64,000 nucleotides of DNA from contig JANJXV010000010.1 of NCBI GenBank assembly GCA_024803745.1, forward strand, positions 31,517,525-31,581,524. The letters run 5' to 3'. Each line of letters begins with the position of its first letter. Positions within the stretch are counted from its first letter, which is position 1. The position numbers were made by a program, and so were the translations under genes. The notes under the pieces are model-generated. The model did no database searches and was not told the origin of the DNA. It worked only from the letters and a program-made list of their open reading frames with translations. Positions 49,423 through 59,388 of this stretch are shown piece after piece. Source of the DNA: Megascapheus bottae (lineage: Eukaryota; Chordata; Mammalia; Rodentia; Geomyidae).

Positions 49423-49651
49423 TTTTGTCAGCTGTGGGGCTTGAACTCTGGGCCTGGGGGTTGTCCCTGAGCTCTTCACCTCACAGCTACCAACCTACCA
49501 CTTGAGCCACAGTGCCATTTCTAGTTTTCTGGTGGTTAATTGGAGGTAACAGTTTCATGGACTTGAGTGCCTGGGCTGGCTTTGGACTGCAATCCTCAGA
49601 TCTCAGCCTCCTGAGTAGCTAGGATTACAGGCTTGAGCAACCCCAACCAGC
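49375..49651 (-). repeat. B1/7SL-like + right-half dimeric SINE with (CA)n tail
   Basis: Antisense copy. A tail turned into CACACA...TATATATTTTT (49375-49426), then GTGGGGCTTGAACTCTGGG, CACTTGAGCCACAGTGCC, linker GTTAATTGGAGGTAACAG and left half GCCTCCTGAGTAGCTAGG. A 9-bp duplication TAAATTCCA lies at 49366-49374 and 49652-49660, which places the CA tract inside the inserted unit. Confidence 0.9.
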
Positions 49652-49660
49652 TAAATTCCA

Positions 49661-49924
49661 TATTTTTAAATTCAAGAAATACCGTGGTATTCAATAAATA
49701 TGTTTTCATTTTATTTTTGAACAGATTGCAAAATACTTTGCTGAAATTATACATACACTAGACCAAATATTTTTAGCATCTTCAGATACAAATCCAAGTT
49801 TTTTTAACCAGAATTATCCCCATATTTTTCTCCTTCATTAATGGTGATACTAGGGTTTGAACTCAGAGAACCCAGACTTATAAATTTCATAGTATAATAC
49901 AAAGGGACAGGGCTCCTAAAACGT
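49661..49924. other. intronic, nothing recognised
   Basis: A weak tRNA-like phrase at 49850-49875 ('actagggtttgaactcagag') may be an old ID remnant. Confidence 0.3.
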
Positions 49925-49935
49925 CATGAGTCTTT

Positions 49936-50502
49936 TTTTATTGTAATCAATAGAGGGGTTACAGTTAATATTTGCCAGATAGGAGTATTACTTCACACAC
50001 ATTGATACTCTTTCTCATGTTTTTGTCCCCATTTCCCTGCCTCCACCCCCGCCCCTCATCTTGTTTTCCTCCTTCCTCCTCCCACTTCAAACAAGTGAAC
50101 AAACATATATACAATAGACCAGATTACAAGGTAAGATACTGTAACAATACGAGAATAACCAAAGGACAACAAAAGAGATGAGAAATAACATAGTACATAA
50201 AGAACAACATTCACTCATTATATAGCTCTTATTTCCATATCCTGGAGGTCCTTTCATTTAGCCTTATCCTATATGGCCTATGTATATAGGTTTTTAGCTA
50301 TTGTAATCCCTGCTAGGAGAGTCCAAGTTTTGTACTAATTATTACAAATGAGGGAAACCATAGAGCCTATTTTCCTTTGGGTCTGGTTTCATTCACTTAA
50401 TATGTTTTTTTCCAAGTCTTTCCATTTCCTTACAAATGGGGCAATGTCGTTCTTTCTGATGGCAGCATAGAATTCCACTGTGTATAAATACCACATCTTG
50501 TT
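49936..50502 (-). mobile_element. LINE-1 3' end, 5'-truncated, chimeric 5' junction
   Basis: Antisense copy of the L1 3' part, from a T-run at 49936 through GTTACAGTTAATATTTGCC, the C-rich run at 50040-50056 and CCTGGAGGTCCTTTCATTTA to CACATCTTGTT, where L1 homology ends. The 11-bp duplication CATGAGTCTTT lies at 49925-49935 and 50541-50551. The 38 bp between the L1 break and the right duplication are not L1 (see next entry). Confidence 0.9.
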
Positions 50503-50505
50503 CGG

Positions 50506-50540
50506 GACAAGGTAGCCAAGTAGTTCAGGTGATAGACTGC
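50506..50540 (+). pseudogene. tRNA-Ser(GCU)-like 5' half at L1 junction
   Basis: 35 bp, GACAAGGTAGCC then AAGTAGTTCAGGTGATAGACTGC, line up with the 5' half of a mammalian tRNA-Ser(GCU) as I recall it: 28 of 35 positions, and six of seven differences are G-to-A or C-to-T, half at CpG sites. The match starts at tRNA position 1 and stops inside the anticodon. Three extra bases (CGG, 50503-50505) separate it from L1. No 3' half, so not a tRNA gene. Confidence 0.6.
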
Positions 50541-50551
50541 CATGAGTCTTT

Positions 50552-52940
50552 ATTAACCAATCAGTATTTCCAAATAATTTTACATGTATGAGGTCAGAAA
50601 TATGAATTCAGAACAAGTGCAGTAAATAGTTTGTGAGTCAGCTTGTCTGTCCACTGTTCACCTCACTGTAGCGGAAGCATTGTTAGAAGAAAAATGAATG
50701 GGCCATCATACTGAATGTTAACCTGTCAGTGGGGACCTTTGCTAGTTACCACTCATAGGGCAGGGTGCAGTGAGTGTGAGGGTGAGTGTGAAATATCAAG
50801 TTCTTTCAGGTAATTCTACCATGCAAGAAACTCACTGCAGATTTCCTCCATGAGTATTATTTACAGCATCAGTTAGTAAACTTGGGAGAGAATGCCAATG
50901 GCAACCCTTTCTCTTCTCAGAGACAGAGAAGGTGGTCATCATTCTGAATCCCAGAGCTGGTGCTCCCTAAGATATCTACACAGACTTCACCACAGGGGCA
51001 TGAATGCCAGCTGTGTGCAAAGAATCAAGAGGTTGCTCTGGCCCTGCCATTTGTTCTGGGGAAGAACCCATAAAGTCATTAAGACCAAAGATGGCTACAT
51101 GCCAAGTTCCTTCCACATGTATTATTAGTCATAGACTCCTAGAAGAGCAATAAAACACTGACATTTAAGACCTAAAGTGAAACCTGGCTCTTATATAACA
51201 ATCAGAGAACAACCTGGTTACTTGTTCTTGGAACAAGACAACATTTTTTTTTTTTTAGAATTTAAATTACAATTTGAATAGTTACAACCTAAAACAATCA
51301 CTTTAAGGGAAAGTGCTCACAACCCCCAAATTAAAGGGTATTTTTAGTGCTCAAATCCCAAATTACTAAGTCACCCAGAGTTTAATCATGACCAAGATTT
51401 GGAAACGGAGAAGTACAAACCCCACAAATATATCAATAGGACACACGGAACAAATTTAGTAGAATCATTATTCCTTAGTCACCGAAAAGCTAATAATTCT
51501 GTCCTTTCTTTTCCTCCCCCTCTCCTTCTCTCTTTGCTTTATTTAGTTTAACTGGTATAGCATTTTGCTTTCGGCATTTCAAACTGCTTGTACATTTAAG
51601 CATCCATGTTAAATTTAAACTCAAAAATAAATCACTGTCAGATCTCTGGGATTAAAAAATGTGATTTTGCCAGTGTAGCTTAGCTTCTCTTGACATGTTT
51701 GAGAAGTCAACTCTTAATTTGAATGCAGGTTTGTTTGCTGGTAATTCTTTTTTTTTAAATATAGAGTTGGTTTTATGATTTCCTTTTTGCCTGCAATATT
51801 TGTATTTTTTCTTATGTTTATCCTTCTTTGACCTCACTGAGTTTCTGGAAGCTAAAGTCTCAACTTTGACATTCAACACAAAAAGTGTTTAGTTTCTAAA
51901 TCTCTCCATATCTCCTTTTCTCATTCTATTTTCTTTTCATAGAAATCTTCCAAAATCAGTTAGATATCCTCATCCTGTCAGCATATACTTGATTTCCTTT
52001 CATATTTTCCATCACAGCCTCATGCTAAATTCTACATTATTCCTGATTTATCCTTTAGCTCACCATTCTCTCTCTTTACATTCATGCTTATTCTATTACT
52101 TTGCCTTTTGCACTTTAAAATGAAATTTTGTTTATTTTTTATTTGTATAAGTCCTATTTGGTTTTTTAAAATCTGCACAATCAATGTTGATAATCTTTGT
52201 CCTTAATAATTCTCCTTTTTTGAAATATATTTAATATTTCTTGAAATGTATTTGATATGGTTATTTTATATTGTATGCTAGATAATTCTAATATCTGAAG
52301 ACTTTAGAAGGATTTGGAATATGCTTCTACATGTTTATGTATATATATATACATGTTTATGTGTAGGTACATGTATATAATTCTACATGTTCATGTGTAC
52401 ACATACAGGTACACATATGTAAGCATGTTTGTCCATACATATATGAATTATATATGTACACACAGATGTATATTTTTCCCTAGTGAGGTATGCTTTGTTA
52501 TCTAGGAATTTTATCTGGAAAATTCTTTGAGTCCTGAGTTTCCAGTTCTCCTTTAGAGATTTGTTTTTGTCTCTTCTAGATCCCTTTGGGCAGATTACCA
52601 ATGACCACTTTAACAAGATTTATACAGTCTGATGGCAGAATGAATTCTGGCACCAAATCTGCCTAGGGCTAGATTTGTGGTTTGGCATCTTAGAGAAAAC
52701 ATTTTCTTTCTTTTTTCTTCTTTCTTTCTCCTCTACTGAAAGACAAGTGAGCATCCCATTGTCTTCTGCTGGTACAGAGTATATTTCAAGATACAGAAAA
52801 GCTCTTAGAAGCTATGAAACTGCACAAACCCCGCCACAAGCTTTTAAATTATAAAAGGAAAATATTTTTTCTACAAAATAAAATTCATCAAAATGGAATC
52901 AACCAAAATTCATATAAACCCAAATGATAACTAATATATT
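50552..52940. other. RNLS upstream intron, nothing recognised
   Basis: About 2.4 kb without a named repeat. A frame at 50892-51128 followed by AATAAA at 51151 was examined as a retropseudogene and not recognised. Confidence 0.4.
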
Positions 52941-52953
52941 AAAACATAGTCAA

Positions 52954-53459
52954 ATCGCCCCATTTGTTAGGAAATGGAAAGACTTAGAAAAAATCATATT
53001 AAGTGAAGTAAGCCAGACTCAAAGGAACTTAGGCTCAATGGTTTCCCTCATTCGTCATAATCAGTAGAAACCTTGGGCTCTACTAGCAGAGATCTGCAAT
53101 AGAGCAAAATCTTGATACATAAGGCCATATAGTATGAAGCTAATTGAAAGGACCTCCAGGATATTGAAACAAAAGCCATATAATGAATGATTGTTGTCCT
53201 TAATGTACTATGTTGTCTCTCATCTCCTTTACTGTCCCGTGGTTATCTCATATTGTTATAGTATCTCACTTTGTTATCTGATATATTGAATTTATTTGTA
53301 TTTGGTTATTTGAAATTTGATAGGGAAGGGGGGAAAACCAAGACGGGTGGGGGGGGGAGGTTAATGGGTACCAAGACATGTGAAAGGGTATCAATGTATG
53401 TGAAATAATACACCTTCTATCTGGCAAATATCATGTAACCCTTTTACTAATTACAATAA
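52954..53459 (+). mobile_element. LINE-1 3' end, 5'-truncated
   Basis: Sense copy. CCCATTTGTTAGGAAATGG at the start, GGACCTCCAGGATATTGAAA, the G-rich run at 53326-53359, TATCAATGTATGTGAAATAA and TTACAATAAA at the end. A 13-bp duplication AAAACATAGTCAA lies at 52941-52953 and 53460-53472. Confidence 0.95.
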
Positions 53460-53472
53460 AAAACATAGTCAA

Positions 53473-53870
53473 TACTTTAATTAAAGAGAAAAAATAAAAA
53501 CAAAAACCTTCAGGATCTGGTTATTTTGGTCATGATTTCTTTTAGATTGGTATAAGGCTGACTAGAGGCACAACATCACATTTATAGAAATAAATATATA
53601 TGTGAAAAAATAGACCATACATCCATATGATTATAGAGAAAAGTTATGATGTTCACAAACTGTATTTATTTTAAAACTTCATCAGTAACCATCAGATTTT
53701 CCACTAATTTATCATATTATAATAATCTCAATTAAATAAAATGATTTGATCTCAATTTAAAATATTTGAAAGGCATCTATTACCATTTAATATCAACATA
53801 TGAGAAAAAATTGAGCAGAAAAAGTAACTTCCTCAAAATGAGACAGAATATCTTTATTACACTGATTATT
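53473..53870. other. intronic, nothing recognised
   Basis: AT-rich, no supported feature. Confidence 0.4.
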
Positions 53871-54072
53871 TGTATTTATTTATTTATTTATTGCCAGTTG
53901 TGGGGCTTGAACTCAGGGCCTGAGCGCTGGACTTTTCTCAGGGCTAGAGCTCTACCAATTGAGTCACAGAACCACTTCCAGCTTTTTTCTATGTATGTGG
54001 TACCGAGGAATTGAACCCAGGTCTTTGTGCATGCTAGGCAAGCGCTCTACCACTGGGCCAAACTCCCAGCCT
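53871..54072 (-). repeat. IDL-Geo-like dimeric SINE
   Basis: Antisense copy with a TATTTATT tail, GTGGGGCTTGAACTCAGGG, CAATTGAGTCACAGAACC, GGTACCGAGGAATTGAACCC and GCAAGCGCTCTACCACTGGG, ending CAAACTCCCAGCC. Duplication not clear. Confidence 0.92.
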
Positions 54073-54251
54073 TTTATCCTTCTTTACAAGAAAAACTAGG
54101 AACGCTTTATGACAGCAGTAGTGTTTAACATTGCTCAGGAAAGTGTCATAAATGAAAACAGAAAAACGGCTATAATTCTAAGGATGACAGGAAAGTGATT
54201 GAATTGGAAAAAACAATGAATTCCATAAATATTTTTTAAATCAAATTAAGA
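54073..54251. other. intronic, nothing recognised
   Basis: No supported feature. Confidence 0.4.
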
Positions 54252-54470
54252 CTTTTTTCAGATAGTACTTGAGTTTGAATTCAGAGCTTCATTCTTGCTA
54301 GGTAGGCACTCTGCTTCAAAGTCATGCTTTCAAAAGCCCTCTTTTTATGCTGGGTATTTTAAAGTTTAAGGTCTTCCTTTCTTCCCTGGGTGTGCTTCTG
54401 GACTATGATCCACCTATTTTAGTTTCACATAATGTCATTCTTGATAGGCATGAGCCATGACATCCAGTGT
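54252..54470 (-). repeat. old dimeric tRNA/7SL-like SINE (third family)
   Basis: Antisense. 'ttgaattcagagcttcattc' and 'gctaggtaggcactctgctt' (tRNA-like), 'gtgcttctggactatgatcc' and 'gataggcatgagccatgaca' (7SL-like). Confidence 0.55.
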
Positions 54471-54479
54471 TCTTTCATT

Positions 54480-54676
54480 GAGATGGAGTCTTTCAGATTT
54501 TTCTTTCTAGGCTGGTTAGGAAGTCCGGTCTCCATACTCAGCCTTCCACTTAGCTCAGAGTAATGATTGAGAAAGGATCTTGTGAACTTTGGAGTCCAAG
54601 CTGGTCTCAAATTACAATCCTATCATTCTGTTTCTCATGTAGCTGGACTTACAAGTAGGAACCACTAGCGCCTCGC
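54480..54676 (-). repeat. old 7SL/B1-like SINE remnant
   Basis: Antisense. 'ccaagctggtctcaaattac' and 'catgtagctggacttacaag' match the 7SL-derived B1/Alu-type domain, with a second partial unit before it ('ctaggctggttaggaagtcc'). Confidence 0.5.
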
Positions 54677-55285
54677 AAAACATTTGAACATTAAATGGCT
54701 AGCCACAACCATGTACATGTATGTAATATACATATATGCATATGTATCAATTGAGTTTTTGTAAATTATATAAACATATATGTACATACATTAAGACAAT
54801 TAACTAAGTCTCTATAATTACTTGAAATTTTACAAATGTTCCTGAAGGACTAGTATGACAATAGGAAGATTTGAATAATTTTTGAGAAAGGATATGATTT
54901 GAGGCTTGCTTTGTCCCATATTTAAATAAATTATACAAGCTAAAAACAGAGGCTCAAATCTTCCTATTATTATACTTGTCCAAAGAGTGCAAGAGCGAGG
55001 ACTCAATAACTGCATACCCAAATCTATGGACGTGGTAATGGAAATATAAACATAACTACATAGACATAAAAACCTATGACTCTATAGACATAATGTTTTA
55101 TTTTATAAATTAATATGTTTCTATGACATACAAACCCTTAGCCTAATTTTGATTAAGTTCTAAATACTAAGTCCCAGTGATTATAAATAGAGATTCCCTC
55201 CTTGAACACTTGTTTGTTAAATATGATGTAAAAATCAACGTTAATAAATTCTCTAATAAAAAAATAATTACGTAGCAAAAAAAAT
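54677..55285. other. intronic, nothing recognised
   Basis: AT-rich with short TACATA/TATGCATA runs at 54715-54795. No supported feature. Confidence 0.4.
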
Positions 55286-55492
55286 AGAGGCTCACATCTA
55301 TAGTCCTAGATACTTGAAAAGTGGAGATCAGGGGGATTGTATAACAAGAAGCACCTGTGACCACAGCTACTCAGGTAACATTAGGTACAAATACTGTGGT
55401 CTGAGGCCAGAAGGTCCAGTATTTAAGTCATAGAGCACCTATCTAGCAAGTGATAGTTCTTGTTTTCAGATCCTAGTACTGTCAAAAAAAAA
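55286..55492 (+). repeat. old 7SL/tRNA-like dimeric SINE
   Basis: Sense. 'gaggctcacatctatagtcc' (7SL-like head), 'accacagctactcaggtaac', 'gagcacctatctagcaagtg' and 'cagatcctagtactgtc' (tRNA-like part), then A9. Diverged and distinct from the two main families. Confidence 0.5.
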
Positions 55493-55743
55493 GGTATATA
55501 TTGCAACTGCAGAAATTTAAAGAACGTGGTGCTAGTTTACAATAATAGGCTGTCAATAACAATAGTTACCACTGAAAAATTCTAACCCATATTAATTATT
55601 TAACATAGGATAACAATAACTTAAAGTAATAGGAAAAGAATGTATTTTTATATTGTGTTGAAAATCAGATGGAAAAAATTACCTCAGACATTCTTTCCAC
55701 TTTTAAGCCAAATTTCTCACCATTGTTGCATTCATACTTCTGT

Positions 55744-55744
<1 letters not shown>
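55493..55744. other. intronic, nothing recognised
   Basis: No supported feature. Confidence 0.4.
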
Positions 55745-55811
<67 letters not shown>

Positions 55812-55881
55812 CCTCCCTCCCTCCCTCCCTCCCTCCCTCTTTACCTCCCTCCCTCCCTCCCCCCCATGCTCCCCCCTCTCT
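55745..55881. repeat. (CT)n then (CCCT)n polypyrimidine tract
   Basis: About 30 CT units (55747-55806) followed by CCCT units with TTTACC and C6 interruptions to 55880. S/L/P-rich frames here are artefacts. Confidence 0.97.
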
Positions 55882-55966
55882 TGTTGTTTTTTAGGTCCAA
55901 GACAAGGAATTGAACTTCGTACCAGTCACTTTGACTCACTGGCCAGTGCTCTACCAACTGAGCCTG
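55882..55966 (-). repeat. tRNA-like SINE monomer with CT-rich tail
   Basis: Antisense unit: 'gacaaggaattgaacttcgt' (B box complement) and 'cagtgctctaccaactgagc' (A box complement). It sits at the end of the polypyrimidine tract, which may be its tail. Confidence 0.5.
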
Positions 55967-56362
55967 ACTCCAACTTCTGCTTTCCTATTTCCATAATTGT
56001 GGGGGCGACGTACACTATAAGTTACACAGTATTTATGTCCCCATCTCTGTTCTCCTACTTACAAGTTCAACTGCAGAGGACATGCTTATTCACATGCAAA
56101 TACAGCTGATAAATTTTGTTGGTATTTAGTATTTATTAATACTGAAAAGATTGGGTTAATCAAAGGCTAGTTCTATATCTGACTGGGAAGTGGAGAACTA
56201 AAGAAACTGAATGAGTGACTGAGATAGTTGCAGACTAACAACAAAAGAAATGTGTGGGAGCAGGTGCTGTGAGCTCATTCCTGCAGTCATGGCTACTCAG
56301 GAGGTTGAGATTGAGGATTGTGGTTCTAAGTTTTTCCAGGAAGGAAAAAAGTCTGTGAGACT

Positions 56363-56594
56363 ATTTTTTTTGGTCCTGGGGCTTGAACTCTGGGCCTAGG
56401 CCCTGTCCTTAAGCTCTTCAGCTCAAGGCTAGCATGCTCTACCATTTGGGCCACAGCACTACTTCTGGTTTTCTGGTGATTAACTGGAGATGAGTGTCAC
56501 AGACTTTTGTGCCCCCCAGGCTGGCTTAGAACTACGATCCTCAGATCTCAGCCTCTTGCATAGCTAGGATTACAGGCATGCACTACTGGCCTAG
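56363..56594 (-). repeat. B1/7SL-like dimeric SINE nested in another SINE
   Basis: Antisense. T8 tail, GGGGCTTGAACTCTGGGCC, CATTTGGGCCACAGCACTAC, linker GATTAACTGGAGATGAGTG, left half GCATAGCTAGGATTACAGG. Confidence 0.88.
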
Positions 56595-56611
56595 CTCTGT
56601 AAGACCCTTTA

Positions 56612-56954
56612 TTAATTTAATTTTTTTTATTGTTGGGGTAACATATAGAGGGGTTACAGTTACATTCACCAATTAGTAGGTGCGTTACTTCTCACACATT
56701 GTTACCCCTTCTCATGTTTGTGTCTCCATTTCCCACACCTTCTCTCCCAATCATCTTGTTTTCCCCTTCCCTTTCCTGTTTCAAATAAACAAATAAACGT
56801 ACGTGTAATATACCAGGTAAAAATGTCAGATACAGTAACAATATGAGATTAACCAAAGGGCAAAAAAAGAGAAGAGCAATAACATAGTACATTAAGAACA
56901 AAAATCACACAAGATAAAGCTCTTGTTTCCCTATCCTAGAGATCCTTTCATTTA
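56612..56954 (-). mobile_element. LINE-1 3' end nested in a SINE
   Basis: Antisense L1 3' UTR: TTTTTTTATTG at the 3' end, GAGGGGTTACAGTTACATT, GTTACCCCTTCTCATGTTT, and 'ctagagatcctttcatttag' where it stops. The C-rich tract has largely decayed compared with other copies. Confidence 0.85.
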
Positions 56955-57126
56955 GTGTGAGACTCTTTATCTCCAATTAAACAGGAAAAAAGCCAGAAGT
57001 GGAGTTGTAGCTCAAGTGGTAAAAGCACTATCCTTCAGCAAAAAGCTCAGGGACAAGGTCCAGGCATCAAGTTCAAGATCCTGGATTGGCACAAAGAAAC
57101 AACAACAAACAGCAACAAAAAAAAGA

Positions 57127-58108
57127 AGGTATGGGAATGCCTTTTAGAATACTGATATCAGATGGCCATGAATGTGCTCAGTGCAGTATGTGTATGGCGT
57201 ATGTGGTGTCATCACACACACACAACTGAGACATTTCAAGACTTTATATCTTAGTAGAGAGGACAAAACACACACATAATAATTACCAAGCTATTAACCA
57301 CTAAGTAACAGCACTGATGAGGTGTGCAAATGAAGTTCAGTAAACACATATGGGTAAAGAGACAAATTGGACAGAAAGCTGAGGATCACACCTTTGAGCC
57401 AGTGGAGGCCGGTGGTAAATTTCCCTCTCTTCACTCTTGTGTGGAACTGACTCTTTTCTTCTTGTCTTCCAGCCACCTGAGCTCTTTACAGTTTAGCTTT
57501 TATATGGCTCAGGGTCCAGGGCCAAATATCATGAAGAGTAAGCCAACCACATCAGTAAATTCAACACAAAATCTACATCTTTGATGATGTGGAAGGGAAA
57601 GGGAAACTGACAGAAAGATACATGCGCCTGATGTCTCACTCTCCTTCCTCCCCTAGCTAGCAGAGCCAAGCCAAACAAGTCTATAGCAGTCTGCCTTTGG
57701 CACCCCACCTCCTTGGCAGCCTGTGTGCTGTTCTATATCTACCGCAGGCTTCGCTCTAGGAGAGACCACCTTCAGCGTTTATTTGTTTTGTAGCAGGCTC
57801 AACCCTAGTTCTTATTATATAGGTTACAAAAGCCAAAATTGAGCCTCAGGAGCTCTAGTCACCACAAGCTCTGGGCAACATCATCACTCCAGCTTTATCT
57901 ACTGCAGGCATGTCTTTAGTATTTATGTTCTTCGACACAACTTTATAGTCTTAGCTGAAGAGTTAAGTTCAGGAAATAAATAGTTCTAAAATGATAGCTT
58001 GGGCTAGGCATAGAGAAAAGATTAAAAAAAACCTGTTGCCCCCTTTACTTATTTCACTTTTATCTTGTCATCTTTGAGAAGAAATAATTGTTTTATTTTC
58101 CTCCACAG
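57127..58108. other. intronic, nothing recognised
   Basis: No supported gene or named repeat. Frames at 57294-57584 overlap on opposite strands. Confidence 0.4.
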
Positions 58109-58210
58109 TGCTTCTCTGGAGGTAGGGCTATATTAACAGCCCTTGCTTTAAATATCCAGTTAAAACAGTTGAATAATTTTGAACAAACAGCTTCCCCTGG
58201 GGAGACAAAG
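58109..58210 (+). other. exon-like block with consensus splice sites (unassigned)
   Basis: 102 bp, a multiple of three. It is preceded by a pyrimidine-rich tract ending TTTTCCTCCACAG and followed by ACAAAG|GTAAGA. It is open in phase 0, reading CFSGGRAILTALALNIQ and then LKQLNNFEQTASPGETK. I do not recognise the peptide. It lies antisense to RNLS and no in-phase partner exon was found. It could be a chance pseudo-exon, a lncRNA exon or an exon of an unknown antisense transcript. Confidence 0.25.
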
Positions 58211-58598
58211 GTAAGACTACGTGAAGAAGTGATAAAAGAAGATAATTGGCCTGAAAAAGATCCAGAAAGAAGAATAAATGGGGAAATTGTGTTCTTGTCT
58301 GCAATCAGACACCAAAATTACCTGGCAAATTTCTCCTTTCAAGGTAAAATATCCATTAAAAAGGAAGAAATAATAAGTGTGAAATGGCACTTTCAAATGA
58401 CAAGAAATATAATTCAAGTTGAAAATGACTCCCCCCGCCCTCCCGGCTTTTTTTGCAGATTATTTCTAACTCTTACTAGAAAGTGATGATGCATCATCTT
58501 GGACTTCTAAAAAATCCTAGTTGCTCTTGTCCCCCAAGAAGCAAGCTAGTTAGCAGAAAATTTCTGATTTTGGAATAGTCACTTGTTTCTTTTCCGTA
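58211..58598. other. intronic, nothing recognised
   Basis: The open frame from the 58109 block runs on to 58486 but loses any coding appearance. Confidence 0.35.
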
Positions 58599-58672
58599 GA
58601 TTTTTTTTTTTCCCATAGCTAAGGACTGAACTCAGAGCCTTGCACTTTACAAGGGAAGAGCTCCTCCAACCT
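58599..58672 (-). repeat. old ID-like SINE remnant
   Basis: Antisense. T12 tail, 'aaggactgaactcagagcct' and 'gggaagagctcctccaacct' correspond to ID B- and A-box complements. Confidence 0.5.
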
Positions 58673-59145
58673 CAGTCACTGGTTTCTTACACATAACACC
58701 AAAAGCAAAAGTAAACTGGACTTAAAACCCAATCTTGGATGTACTAATTTTTAACTGTTGTTAGTTATACATGACTGTTCAGTGAACTGTGACTTTTGTA
58801 ATTATTTATGTATTTCAGTACATGAATATAGTATTGATGGTTTGTCCAAAACTATTCTTTGGAATAGCAGAGCTGAAATTAAACCAAGATTTTTCTGAAA
58901 TAATGACATGTTTTCTCACCATACTGCAAAATGACTCATTTTATTTAACTTCAAAGAAGGATGGATGTTAGGACCTAAAACCCAGTGTGAACTCAAAGAT
59001 TAGAAAACTCAGAGGAACATGTTTCTGTCATGTTGTTTCCATAGATTCCCATATTTAGTGTATACTAGTGGTTAGGAAAACGATGAGCTTTCCTGCTGAC
59101 ATCATCGCTGTTGACTGGGTCTTCATTTTAGTGACTTGTAGAAAG
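58673..59145. other. intronic, nothing recognised
   Basis: No supported feature. Confidence 0.4.
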
Positions 59146-59154
59146 TTACATCTA

Positions 59155-59379
59155 GCTGGGTGCCATGGCTCACACTATGCAGGAGGCTGAGATCTGAGGA
59201 CCAAGATTCAAAACAAGCCTGGGAACAAAGGGACTTGAGACTCTTACCTCCAATTAACCCCTAGAAAATGGGAAATGGGGCTTGGCTCAAGGGTATGGTG
59301 GTAGCCTTGAGCTGAAGAGCTCAGGGACAGAGCCCAGACTGAGTCCAAGCCCCATGACCCCCCCCCCCAAAAAAAACAA
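59155..59379 (+). repeat. B1/7SL-like + right-half dimeric SINE
   Basis: Sense copy. GCTGGGTGCCATGGCTCAC (7SL-like head), GGAGGCTGAGATCTGAGG, linker CTTACCTCCAATTAACCCC, right half GGGGCTTGGCTCAAGGGTAT and TGAGTCCAAGCCCC, then C10A8 tail. A 9-bp duplication TTACATCTA lies at 59146-59154 and 59380-59388. Confidence 0.93.
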
Positions 59380-59388
59380 TTACATCTA

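Larger units (their letters stand above)
56256..57126 (+). repeat. B1/7SL-like dimeric SINE split by two nested insertions
   Basis: Sense SINE. Left half at 56256-56362 ('ctgtgagctcattcctgcag', GGCTACTCAGGAGG). Right half at 56955-57126 (CTCTTTATCTCCAATTAAAC, GAGTTGTAGCTCAAGTGG, 'aagctcagggacaaggtcc', A-rich tail). The 592 bp between hold an antisense SINE and an L1 3' end. The break-point phrase recurs three times: 56353 (CTGTGAGACTATTT), 56597 (CTGTAAGACCCTTTA) and 56956 (GTGTGAGACTCTTTA). Confidence 0.85.

Noticed and set aside
50892..51160. Possible processed retropseudogene (78-codon frame followed by AATAAA)
   Set aside because: No protein family recognised in any frame, no A-tail, no target-site duplication seen.
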